Assembly: GCF_013044505.1 (NCBI RefSeq)
Contig: NZ_JABERD010000103.1
Span: forward strand, 1-33,667
Direction: 5' to 3'
Source of the DNA: Streptomyces sp. S3(2020)
Lineage (GTDB): Bacteria; Actinomycetota; Actinomycetes; Streptomycetales; Streptomycetaceae
DNA length: 33,667 nucleotides
Shown: piece after piece, positions 15,974 through 23,189 of the stretch
How positions within the stretch are numbered: the stretch's first letter is position 1
Layout: each line of letters starts with the position of its first letter
Position numbers and translations under genes: made by a program
The notes under the pieces: model-generated
Seen by the model: the letters and a program-made list of their open reading frames with translations, nothing else
Told to the model about the DNA's origin: nothing
Database searches by the model: none

Positions 15974-16777
15974 TCACTCCTCACGAAGGGGCCCCGCCGT
16001 GTCCAGCGCCGCCCCCGTCTGGTCGGCCAGCGTCACCGCGACGAGCCGCGCCTGAAGCGGTGGCACCGGGCCGGGGCCGGGGGTGAGCATGAAGCGGCCG
16101 AGGTAGTGCCCGTTGCCGTAGGCGCGCAGCTCGATCTCGCCCTCGGGCCAGCCGTCCAGGTCGACGTCCCGGAACCGCCGGCCCACGGTCACGCCACCGT
16201 CCGCCCGCAGCCGCGGCGGCTGCCCGAGCAGCGTCCCGTACTCGAAACGGCAGGCGCGCAGGCCGAGGAGGCCGGTCAGTTCACCGCGGACATGGTCGAC
16301 GACGGTGTCCGCGGACCTGGCGGACTGCACGAGGTCGGCGGTGGCGTGGATGCGGGCGAGATAGCCCGCGTCCGTCACCGTGACGACCTCCAGTCGGCGG
16401 GCACGGGCGGCGAGTCGGGACACGATCAGACCGACGACCAGCAGGAGCACCGCCGTCTCGATGTCACCGGAAGCCGTGATGTCGAAGGTCTGGTACGGGC
16501 GGGTGAGGAAGAAGTCGAACCAGGCCGCCGCCGACAGCGCCGCGAGCACACCGGCCGTACGGCTGCCGAGCGCGGCGACCGCGACCACCGCCACGACGAG
16601 GATCAGCGCCGCGTTGGTGTGGGACAGCTCGGTGCGGAACGGCACCAGGGCGAGCGCCACCAGGAAGGGGGCCAGGAAGCCGGCCGCCAGCGCGACCCGG
16701 TCCGGCAGCGGCCGGCCCTCCGGCTTCGTGCCGGTTGTCGTGCGGTGCGGCGTCCACCTGCCGCTCTCGGTGCTCAT
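15974..16777 (-). CDS. DUF4118/GAF-like membrane protein, partner of KdpD2
   Basis: This 267-residue protein has four membrane helices (within about residues 28-115, including AAWFDFFLTRPYQTFDIT) that match the DUF4118 segment of KdpD. A 150-residue C-terminal domain with GAF-like character follows. There is no histidine box, ATPase domain or DNA-binding domain, so it resembles the middle of a KdpD as a separate protein. Its ATG overlaps the stop of the KdpD2 gene as ATGA, so the two are made together and may form a complex. It may sense turgor, ions or a ligand for KdpD2; this is inference. Confidence 0.78.
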   Translation of the reverse strand: MSTESGRWTPHRTTTGTKPEGRPLPDRVALAAGFLAPFLVALALVPFRTELSHTNAALILVVAVVAVAALGSRTAGVLAALSAAAWFDFFLTRPYQTFDITASGDIETAVLLLVVGLIVSRLAARARRLEVVTVTDAGYLARIHATADLVQSARSADTVVDHVRGELTGLLGLRACRFEYGTLLGQPPRLRADGGVTVGRRFRDVDLDGWPEGEIELRAYGNGHYLGRFMLTPGPGPVPPLQARLVAVTLADQTGAALDTAGPLREE

Positions 16778-19278
16778 CCGGCACCTCCTACGCTCTGTGC
16801 ACCTCGTGGGTGCACGATCTCCGGCTGGGGGGCGAGGGGCAGTGACACGACCATCGTCAGGCCGCCGCCCGGGGTGTCCTCGGGGGTGAGGGTGCCGTTC
16901 ATCGCCTCGGTCAGGCCGCGTGCCAGGGCGAGGCCCAGGCCGAGGCCGGTGGTGTTGTCGGTGTCGCCGAGCCGTTGGAAGGGCTCGAAGAGGCGTTCCC
17001 GGCCGGTCGGCGGCAGTCCGGGGCCGCGGTCCACGACCCGCAGTTCGACCCGGCCGGCCAGGGCGCTGGCGGTCACCAGCACTTTGGCACCGGACGGGGT
17101 GTGGCGGGCCGCGTTGGCGGCCAGGTTGGCGATCACCCGCTCCAGCAGGGGCGGGTCGGCGAGCACCGGCGGGATCTCCTCGACGTCGCGCACATCGACC
17201 TCGGGGACGTCCATGAGCGCGGCCGGGAGGACCTCCTCCAGCGCGGTGGCCCGCAGATCGAGGGTGAGGACGCCCGCCTCCAGGCGGCTCAGGTCCAGCA
17301 GGTTCTCCACCAGCCGGCTCAGTCTGGCCATGGACTCGTCGGCGGTGGCGAGGAGTTCGTCGCGGTCCTCGGCGGAGAACTGGACGTCCCGGCTGCGCAG
17401 CGAGGTCACGGCGGCCCAGCCGGCGGCGAGCGGGGTGCGCAGGTCGTGGCCGACCGCCCGCAGCAGCGCCGTACGCATCCGGTCGGCGGCCTTCACTGGC
17501 TCCACCTCGGCCGCTGCCTCGGCCAGCCGGGCCCGTTCGACGGCGGACCCGACGTGCGCGGCGAAGGCGGCGAGCACCCGTCGCTCGGAGGAGGAGAGCG
17601 TGCGTCCGCGCAGCACCAGGTGGGCGCCCGGGCCGGCGGGCACAGCGGTGGCTCCGTCGCCGTCGGGCGGTTCGTCGACGAGCTCCGCCGAGTCCATGCC
17701 GAAGGTCTCGCGGGTGCGTTCCAGCAGGGCCGGGATGGTCGCGCCGCCGCGCACGATGCTGCCCGCCAGCGACGACATGGTCTCCGCCTCGGCGGTGGCG
17801 CGGGCCGAGCGGCGGGACAGGCGCAGGGAGCGGTCGACGACGGCGGCCACGGTCGCGGCCACCACCGCGAACACCCCGAGCGCGATCAGGGCGTTGGGAT
17901 CGTCGAGGCTGAAGGCGCCGATGGGTGGGATGAACCAGTAGTTGAGCAGCAGGGACGCCGTCACCGACGCGATCAGCGCGGAGGCGACCCCGCCGATGCA
18001 GGCCACGCCCACCACCGCGAGCAGGAACAGGAGCGCCTCGCTGGTGAGATCGAGCGGGCCGCGCAACCGGTCCAGGACAAGCGTGAGCAGCACCGGCAGC
18101 ACCAGCCCGGCCACGGGGCCCGCGACCAGCCGCCCGGTCGACAGGGTCCGGCGGCGGGACGGCAGCAGGGTGCCGCGTCCGGCGCGCTCGTGGGTGACCC
18201 GGTGGACGTCGATGTCGCCGGACAGCTCGGTGACGGTCTCCCCGGTGCCCGGACCGGTCAGGAACCGTTCCAGACGGCCCCGGCGGCTGGTGCCCAGCAC
18301 CAGCTGGGTGGCGTTCTCGGCGCGGGCGAAGTCGACCAGGCCGGTGGCGATGTCGTCGCCCACCACGGAGTGGTAGCTGCCGCCGAGGTCCTCCACCAGC
18401 CGCCGCTGCCGGGTCAGTGAGGCGTGCGAGACTCCGGCGGCCAGGCCGTCGCTGCGGGCCACGTGCACGGCGAGGAGGTCGCCCCCGACCGACCGGGCGG
18501 CGATCCGGGCGGCCCGCCGGATCAGCGTGTCTCCCTCGGGCCCGCCGGTCAGCGCGACGACGACCCGCTCCCGGGTCTCCCACACCCCGCCGATGGAGTG
18601 CTCGGCGCGGTAGCTGGTGAGCGCCTCGTCGACCCGGTCGGCCGTCCACAGCAGGGCCAGCTGCCGCAGCGCGGTCAGATTCCCGGGCCGGAAGTAGTTG
18701 GCGAGGGCCGCGTCGACCTTCTCGGGGGCGTAGATGTTGCCGTGCGCCATCCGCCGCCGCAGGCCCTCGGGCGGCATGTCGACGAGTTCGATCTGCGTGG
18801 CCCGCCGTACGACGTCGTCGGGCACCGTCTCGTGCTGCGGTACCCCCGTGATCTTCTCGACGACGTCGTTGAGGGAGGCCAGGTGCTGGATGTTCAGCGC
18901 GGTGATCACGTCGATGCCCGCGGCGAGCAGTTCCTCGACGTCCTGCCAGCGCTTGGCGTTGCGGCCGCCGCCGGGGACGTTGCTGTGGGCGAACTCGTCG
19001 ACGATCGCGACCTGCGGGCGGCGGGCCAGCACCGCGTCGAGGTCCATCTCTTCGAACCGTCCGCCGCGGTACTCGCAGCGCGCCCGGGGGACGACCTCCA
19101 TGCCGTCCAGCATGGCCTCGGTGCGCGGCCGGCCGTGGCACTCGGCGAAGCCGACCACGGCGTCCGCGCCCCGGGCGGCCCGGCGCCGCCCCTCGTCGAG
19201 CATCCGGTAGGTCTTGCCCACCCCCGGGGCCGCCCCGAGGTAGACCTTCAGTCGTCCGGGCCGTACGTCACCACTCAT
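16774..19278 (-). CDS. KdpD-like sensor kinase without a partner regulator
   Basis: This 834-residue kinase has the complete KdpD plan: Walker A GAAPGVGKT (K22), VDEFAHSN acid box, a Usp-like domain, four DUF4118 helices around 385-475, a GAF-like region, HisKA with GHDLRTPLAAG (His611), and an ATPase domain with ANLAANAARHTP, DRGPGLP and GLGLGLALARG. It is about as long as the kdp-linked KdpD and similar throughout, pointing to duplication. No kdpE is adjacent; the following gene is a DUF4118 protein overlapping by ATGA. It may signal to the single KdpE, act as a phosphatase, or hold a separate sensing role. ATG 19278 has only a weak GGCGG ribosome binding site. Confidence 0.88.
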   Translation of the reverse strand: MSGDVRPGRLKVYLGAAPGVGKTYRMLDEGRRRAARGADAVVGFAECHGRPRTEAMLDGMEVVPRARCEYRGGRFEEMDLDAVLARRPQVAIVDEFAHSNVPGGGRNAKRWQDVEELLAAGIDVITALNIQHLASLNDVVEKITGVPQHETVPDDVVRRATQIELVDMPPEGLRRRMAHGNIYAPEKVDAALANYFRPGNLTALRQLALLWTADRVDEALTSYRAEHSIGGVWETRERVVVALTGGPEGDTLIRRAARIAARSVGGDLLAVHVARSDGLAAGVSHASLTRQRRLVEDLGGSYHSVVGDDIATGLVDFARAENATQLVLGTSRRGRLERFLTGPGTGETVTELSGDIDVHRVTHERAGRGTLLPSRRRTLSTGRLVAGPVAGLVLPVLLTLVLDRLRGPLDLTSEALLFLLAVVGVACIGGVASALIASVTASLLLNYWFIPPIGAFSLDDPNALIALGVFAVVAATVAAVVDRSLRLSRRSARATAEAETMSSLAGSIVRGGATIPALLERTRETFGMDSAELVDEPPDGDGATAVPAGPGAHLVLRGRTLSSSERRVLAAFAAHVGSAVERARLAEAAAEVEPVKAADRMRTALLRAVGHDLRTPLAAGWAAVTSLRSRDVQFSAEDRDELLATADESMARLSRLVENLLDLSRLEAGVLTLDLRATALEEVLPAALMDVPEVDVRDVEEIPPVLADPPLLERVIANLAANAARHTPSGAKVLVTASALAGRVELRVVDRGPGLPPTGRERLFEPFQRLGDTDNTTGLGLGLALARGLTEAMNGTLTPEDTPGGGLTMVVSLPLAPQPEIVHPRGAQSVGGAG

Positions 19279-19373
19279 CGCCGCCGACGCGCTCCGCTCA
19301 CTGGCTCAACTCCCTGAGGAGGCGGATTACTTCTCCTACCGAAGCGCGTCCGGCGGGCACCCGGGGCACTTCT

Positions 19374-19421
19374 TAGCGCTTCCTTGGCGCCTGTCCCGGG
19401 GACCTTGACACTGACTTGACG
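19374..19421 (-). promoter_or_regulatory. Four-half-site operator between kdpD2 and the antiporter (site F)
   Basis: On the plus strand TAGCG 19374, TGGCG 19385, TGACA 19406 and TGACG 19417 keep exact 11-21-11 spacing, though only the last is the perfect form. Orientation fits the minus-strand kdpD2 gene; the expected box lies near 19343-19338 (TTCGGT). The plus-strand antiporter begins 29 bp to the right, so the same site could also affect it, perhaps as repressor. Confidence 0.5.
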
Positions 19422-19449
19422 TGCCCTGGCCGGTTAGGGTGAAGGCGGT

Positions 19450-21084
19450 GTGCCGGGAAGTCTGGTCGGCCGGGGAGCCACGGTGGCTCTCTTCGAGGCC
19501 CCCTGGGGGACGGTCGGCATGCGCGGCGTAGGGACGGTTCTGGCACTCGTGGTACTCGCCACTCTGGTGGCGACCTTCGCCCGCCGCCGGCGCATCCCGG
19601 CGCCTTCCCTGCTGGTCGTGGCGGGTCTGACCGTGGCACTGCTGCCGGGCACCCCGCAGATCGAGATCAGCCCGGAGATCATCGGCCTGGTCGTGCTGCC
19701 ACCGTTGTTGTACGCGAGCGCGGAGGAACTGTCGTGGCGTGAGCTGAGGGCCGTCTGGAAGCCGGTCGGTGTCCTGTCCATCGGCCTGGTGCTGGCCTCG
19801 GCGGCGGCCGTCGGCTGGGTGGCGTCCGGGATCACGCCGCTGTCGTGGCAGATGGCGTTCGTGCTGGGCGCGGTGCTGGCCAGCACCGACCCGGTGGCGG
19901 TGACCGCGCTCGGCAGACGGCTCTCCCTGCCGCCGAAGGTGCAGGTCCTCGTCCAGGCGGAGAGCCTGTTCAACGACGCGACCTCGCTGGTGCTGTTCCG
20001 GGTCGCGGTGAGTGTGGCGGTGGCGTCGGCGGCGGCCGGCTGGGGTGCGGCGGGCGCCGAGTTCGCCGTGCTGGCGGGCGGCGGCACGGTGATCGGTGCC
20101 GCGGTCGCCGGGGTGGTCGCGTTGATCCGCAGGCGCACCGAGGACCCCGTCCTGGAGACAGTGATAGCCCTGGTCACCCCATACGCGGCCTACGTCCTCG
20201 CGGAGGCCGCCCACACCTCCGGCGTCACCTCCGTCGTGGTGGCCGGGGTCGTCCTGGGCGGACGTGGCGACCGGCTCACCAACGCCCGCATCCGCCTTCA
20301 ACTGCACGCCGTGTACGGCACGGTGGTCTTCCTGCTGGAGAGCGTCGTGTTCTCCCTCATCGGCCTGGCCCTGCCCGCGCAGGTGCGCGCCCTGGACGAC
20401 GGTGACCGGGCCTGGCCGCTCTACGCCCTCGCGGTGGCCGCCACGCTGATCGCCGTACGGCTGCTGTGGCTGGCGCCGCTGTCGGCGCTCGTGCAGCGCA
20501 AGGGCGGCATCCAGCGGATGAACTGGCGGGTACCTCTGGTGCTGACCTGGGCCGGCACCCGGGGAGTCGTGCCGCTGGCGGCTGCCCTGTCGATCCCGGA
20601 GACCACGAAGGCGGGCGCCGCCCTGGCGGACCGTCCACTGGTCCTCGTCCTCACCACCTCCGTCGTGGTCGTCACCCTCGTCGTCCAGGGCTTCACCCTC
20701 GCCCCCGTCGTACGCCGCTCCGGCATCGCCCTGGAGCCCGACCACACCGAGCGCGAGGAAGCCGCCGCCCGCTGCCGGCTGGCCGATGCGGGCATCCGGC
20801 GCCTGGACGAACTCGCCGAGTTGGAGGCGGTACCGGACGTCGTCCTCGACCGCCTGCGCCGCGGCCTCACCGCCCGCCTCGACGACGCCCGCGACCGGCT
20901 GAACGAGGACACCGGCGGGTCCGGGTCGGCCGACCTCGTCTACCGCCAGCTGCGCCGCGACCTGATCTCCGTCGAGGCGACGGAACTGCAACGCCTCTAC
21001 GACGACCACACGATCAGCGACACGACCCGCAGAAGGCTCCAGCGGTCCCTGGACCTGGAGGAGGCACGGCTGGCCGGCGCCTGA
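19450..21084 (+). CDS. CPA1-family cation/proton antiporter
   Basis: This 544-residue transporter has about twelve helices and the CPA1 (NhaP/NHE) motifs: STDPVAVTALG, the ion-binding ESLFNDATSLVLF and WAGTRGVVPLAAALSIP. A 120-residue charged cytoplasmic tail (EREEAAARC onward) follows. CPA1 members exchange Na+ or K+ for H+ across the inner membrane. In this K+-rich neighbourhood a K+/H+ exchanger that limits over-accumulation is attractive but not shown by sequence. GTG 19450 is chosen because GAAGG lies about five bases upstream; GTG 19483 and ATG 19519 are alternatives. It converges with the 518-residue membrane protein gene. Confidence 0.88.
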   Translation: MPGSLVGRGATVALFEAPWGTVGMRGVGTVLALVVLATLVATFARRRRIPAPSLLVVAGLTVALLPGTPQIEISPEIIGLVVLPPLLYASAEELSWRELRAVWKPVGVLSIGLVLASAAAVGWVASGITPLSWQMAFVLGAVLASTDPVAVTALGRRLSLPPKVQVLVQAESLFNDATSLVLFRVAVSVAVASAAAGWGAAGAEFAVLAGGGTVIGAAVAGVVALIRRRTEDPVLETVIALVTPYAAYVLAEAAHTSGVTSVVVAGVVLGGRGDRLTNARIRLQLHAVYGTVVFLLESVVFSLIGLALPAQVRALDDGDRAWPLYALAVAATLIAVRLLWLAPLSALVQRKGGIQRMNWRVPLVLTWAGTRGVVPLAAALSIPETTKAGAALADRPLVLVLTTSVVVVTLVVQGFTLAPVVRRSGIALEPDHTEREEAAARCRLADAGIRRLDELAELEAVPDVVLDRLRRGLTARLDDARDRLNEDTGGSGSADLVYRQLRRDLISVEATELQRLYDDHTISDTTRRRLQRSLDLEEARLAGA

Positions 21085-21123
21085 GCGCCGCGCCGGCTTC
21101 TGTCGCGACGGGTTGTTCTTCGG

Positions 21124-21157
21124 CCGCGGGGCCGTCGTAGTCGGCCGCGCCCCGCGG
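21124..21157. terminator. Bidirectional hairpin between convergent genes
   Basis: CCGCGGGGC 21124-21132 pairs perfectly with GCCCCGCGG 21149-21157 around a 16-nt loop. It is the strongest hairpin between the antiporter stop (21084) and the stop of the minus-strand gene (21200), so it could end both transcripts. Confidence 0.5.
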
Positions 21158-21199
21158 CGGAGCCTCACGCCGAACAGCACCGCTCCCCTTCAGGCGCCT

Positions 21200-22756
21200 T
21201 CAGCGGAACTCGGCGAGCCTCGGTCGCAGGCCGAGCGCGGTGAGGGCCGCCGCCGCGAGCAGCAGTCCCATCGCCCACGGCAGCGGCCCGCTCACCGCCG
21301 ACCGGCCCGCCCGCACGGACGCGGTGAAGTGGGTCCGGTTGATGTCGGTGACCTGGTCCAGTGCGGTCATCCAGGCCCCGAAGTGCGCGTTGGAGGTGCC
21401 GGGTTCCCAGCCCATGCAGAACTCGGTGGCCTCCCGTTGCTTCCCGGCCGCGACCAGTGCCCGGATCCGGCGGTCGTCGCGCTGGTAGACGGCGTACGCC
21501 TCGACCGTCCGTTCCGCCGCGTCCCGCTCCCCCGCGAAGGTGATGTTGTCGAGCTCTCGGCGGAACTCGCCGGTGAAGCGCAGGTCGCCGTGGTCCGACC
21601 GGTACGCCTGCCAGGTGCCGGCGAGCCGGGAGTCGTACGACGACAGGGTCGCGCCCTCGATGCCGTACAGCTCCTGGGACTTGGCGAGGAACGACCGCGC
21701 GTACCGCTCACGCCGCTCCGGGTCGAGGAGGTAGCGGCTCTCGTCGGCGTTGGCGTCGTAGGCGATCGCGCGGGCGCGGGAGAGGGCGACGACGGAGTCG
21801 AAGGCGTCGCGGCGGGCGCCGCGCAGGTGCTCGGCGGAGGCGGACAGCATCGTCGTACCGAGGACGACGGCGGTCAGGACGCAGACGGTGGCGGCCAGGA
21901 CGCCGGGGTTGAGGACGCGGCGGAAGCGGCGGGCCAGGTACCACTGGAGGGCGCCGAGCACGGCGAGCAGCAGCAGGCCCAGCGTGACGACGGCGACGAG
22001 CTGGGCGGAGAGGGTGGAGCGGGCGGCGGTGTACCGCGTCTCGAAGGCGGCGTTGTTCGACGACACCAACTTCGCCGCCGCCGGCAGGAGCCGGGTCCGC
22101 AGCAGGTCCGTCGCCCTCCGGTAGTCGGCCACGGCCGCCGTCCTGCCGCCCTCGCGGCCGTCGTTCTCCAGGGCGCGGCCGATGAGTTCCTGGTACTCGG
22201 CGAAATCGTCCGTGAGATTCTCGACCGTCTTCTCGTCGCCACGGTCACCCTGGGCGGCGACGGCGAGCGTGCGCAGTTCGTGCCCGATGTCGCGGCGGGC
22301 GTCGCCGTAGAGGCTGACTGCCTTGTCGTACGGCGTCCGCAGCCGCGCCCCTTTCGCCAGCAGCATGTTGGCGGCCTGCGCGTCCATGTCGTCGAGGGCG
22401 AGGCTGAGGTCGGCGGCGCTGGTGGTGCGGGGTGCGTCCTGGTCGGCCACGGCGTCCCAGGTGCCGTTCGCGGCCAGTCCGGCCAGCAGGAGCAGCACCG
22501 TGAGGGCGGCGGTGAGCAGGACCGTGGCCGCGCGCAGGAGGCGCAGCCGCGCGGGCACGGTGGCCCGCAGGCGGCGGCGCAGAGCGGCCCGCGCGGCCAC
22601 GGCCCGCTGTCTCGGGCGCGGTCGTCCCGGACCCGGATCGCCCGTCCGCGATCCCCCGCCGCTCCCGGGTCCGGGGCCGCCGTCCGGCGGGGGCACCGCT
22701 GTCGGCCGTGAGTCAGGCTTCCGCGGTGTCTGCGCCGTGCCGGCCGTGATCGTCAC
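21200..22756 (-). CDS. Four-helix membrane protein with two external helical domains
   Basis: This 518-residue protein starts with a 70-residue Pro/Gly/Arg-rich cytoplasmic tail, then helix 1 (about 74-96), an external all-helical domain of about 150 residues, helices 2 and 3 (about 248-305), a second external all-helical domain of about 180 residues and helix 4 near the end (about 488-510). The external parts look like the four-helix-bundle sensor domains of chemoreceptors and kinases, but there is no HAMP, kinase or methyl-accepting part. The last ten residues are basic. GTG 22756 has GGAGG at correct distance. No named family is recognised. Site G, with four perfect half-sites, lies upstream and ties it to the K+ set. 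Confidence 0.78.
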   Translation of the reverse strand: MTITAGTAQTPRKPDSRPTAVPPPDGGPGPGSGGGSRTGDPGPGRPRPRQRAVAARAALRRRLRATVPARLRLLRAATVLLTAALTVLLLLAGLAANGTWDAVADQDAPRTTSAADLSLALDDMDAQAANMLLAKGARLRTPYDKAVSLYGDARRDIGHELRTLAVAAQGDRGDEKTVENLTDDFAEYQELIGRALENDGREGGRTAAVADYRRATDLLRTRLLPAAAKLVSSNNAAFETRYTAARSTLSAQLVAVVTLGLLLLAVLGALQWYLARRFRRVLNPGVLAATVCVLTAVVLGTTMLSASAEHLRGARRDAFDSVVALSRARAIAYDANADESRYLLDPERRERYARSFLAKSQELYGIEGATLSSYDSRLAGTWQAYRSDHGDLRFTGEFRRELDNITFAGERDAAERTVEAYAVYQRDDRRIRALVAAGKQREATEFCMGWEPGTSNAHFGAWMTALDQVTDINRTHFTASVRAGRSAVSGPLPWAMGLLLAAAALTALGLRPRLAEFR

Positions 22757-22843
22757 GGTTCCTCCAACATCACGCCACGGACGGTCGCCCGCCCCCCGTT
22801 GTCGGCCAGTCTGCGGCCGGATCCGGTCGTCGGCGGCCTGCGT

Positions 22844-22915
22844 TGACGCTCCTCTGACGCTTTCTCAGGTCGGTTTGACGGGACCTTGACGGCGTCGCCG
22901 CAACGGCCGTATGAG
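22844..22915. promoter_or_regulatory. Perfect four-half-site operator and kdpB2 promoter (site G)
   Basis: TGACG occurs at 22844, 22855, 22876 and 22887 on the plus strand: 11-21-11, all perfect. Orientation fits the minus-strand 518-residue protein gene, with a possible -10 of CAGACT at 22813-22808. For the plus-strand kdpB2, the last half-site is also a -35 box: TTGACG 22886-22891, 18-bp spacer, TATGAG 22910-22915. The same sequence could activate one gene and block the other. Confidence 0.65.
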
Positions 22916-22986
22916 TGCCGCAAATTCCTTGCCGACCAGGGCGGTTCCGGTTTCGACGGCCGCTAGATTCCCTGTCGGCCGCAGCT

Positions 22987-23010
22987 GAGGCCGCGGGCGT
23001 CAGCGGCCTC
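22987..23010 (+). other. Hairpin in the kdpB2 leader
   Basis: GAGGCCGC 22987-22994 pairs perfectly with GCGGCCTC 23003-23010 around an 8-nt loop. It lies in the 433-bp gap before kdpB2, which otherwise holds site G on its left, a second 34-bp palindrome on its right and no credible gene. The predicted transcript start near 22922 would give a leader of about 270 nt that includes both hairpins. Confidence 0.45.
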
Positions 23011-23124
23011 GGCGGCTGCCCGGAGTCCCCACTCCGCGGCGGTTCGAGGCGGCCGGCGCACGTCCGAGGGCGTGTGTCCGCGCACCACGCCGGTCGTCGC
23101 CCTGTCGCCCGCGTCCGTGTGCGG

Positions 23125-23158
23125 GCCGTGCGGTGCCGGGGCCCCGGCACCGCACGGC
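23125..23158 (+). promoter_or_regulatory. 34-bp perfect palindrome before kdpB2
   Basis: Positions 23125-23141 are the exact reverse complement of 23142-23158: arms of 17 bp with no spacer, beginning GCCGTGCGG and ending CCGCACGGC. It ends 31 bp before the kdpB2 ATG. As RNA it would form a very stable hairpin just ahead of the ribosome binding site; as DNA it could be an operator. Attenuation of kdpB2 expression is the simplest guess. Confidence 0.6.
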
Positions 23159-23189
23159 ATCCGTCCCCCACCGAGTCACGAAGGTCTCC

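Noticed and set aside
19336..21180. Long minus-strand frame opposite the antiporter
   Set aside because: Same reason: mirror frame of a recognisable CPA1 gene, rich in Gln, Arg, His and Gly.
22757..23189. c-di-AMP (ydaO-type) riboswitch in the kdpB2 leader
   Set aside because: These riboswitches are known upstream of K+ genes, but I could not find the conserved sequence blocks in this or the other gaps; only simple hairpins are seen.
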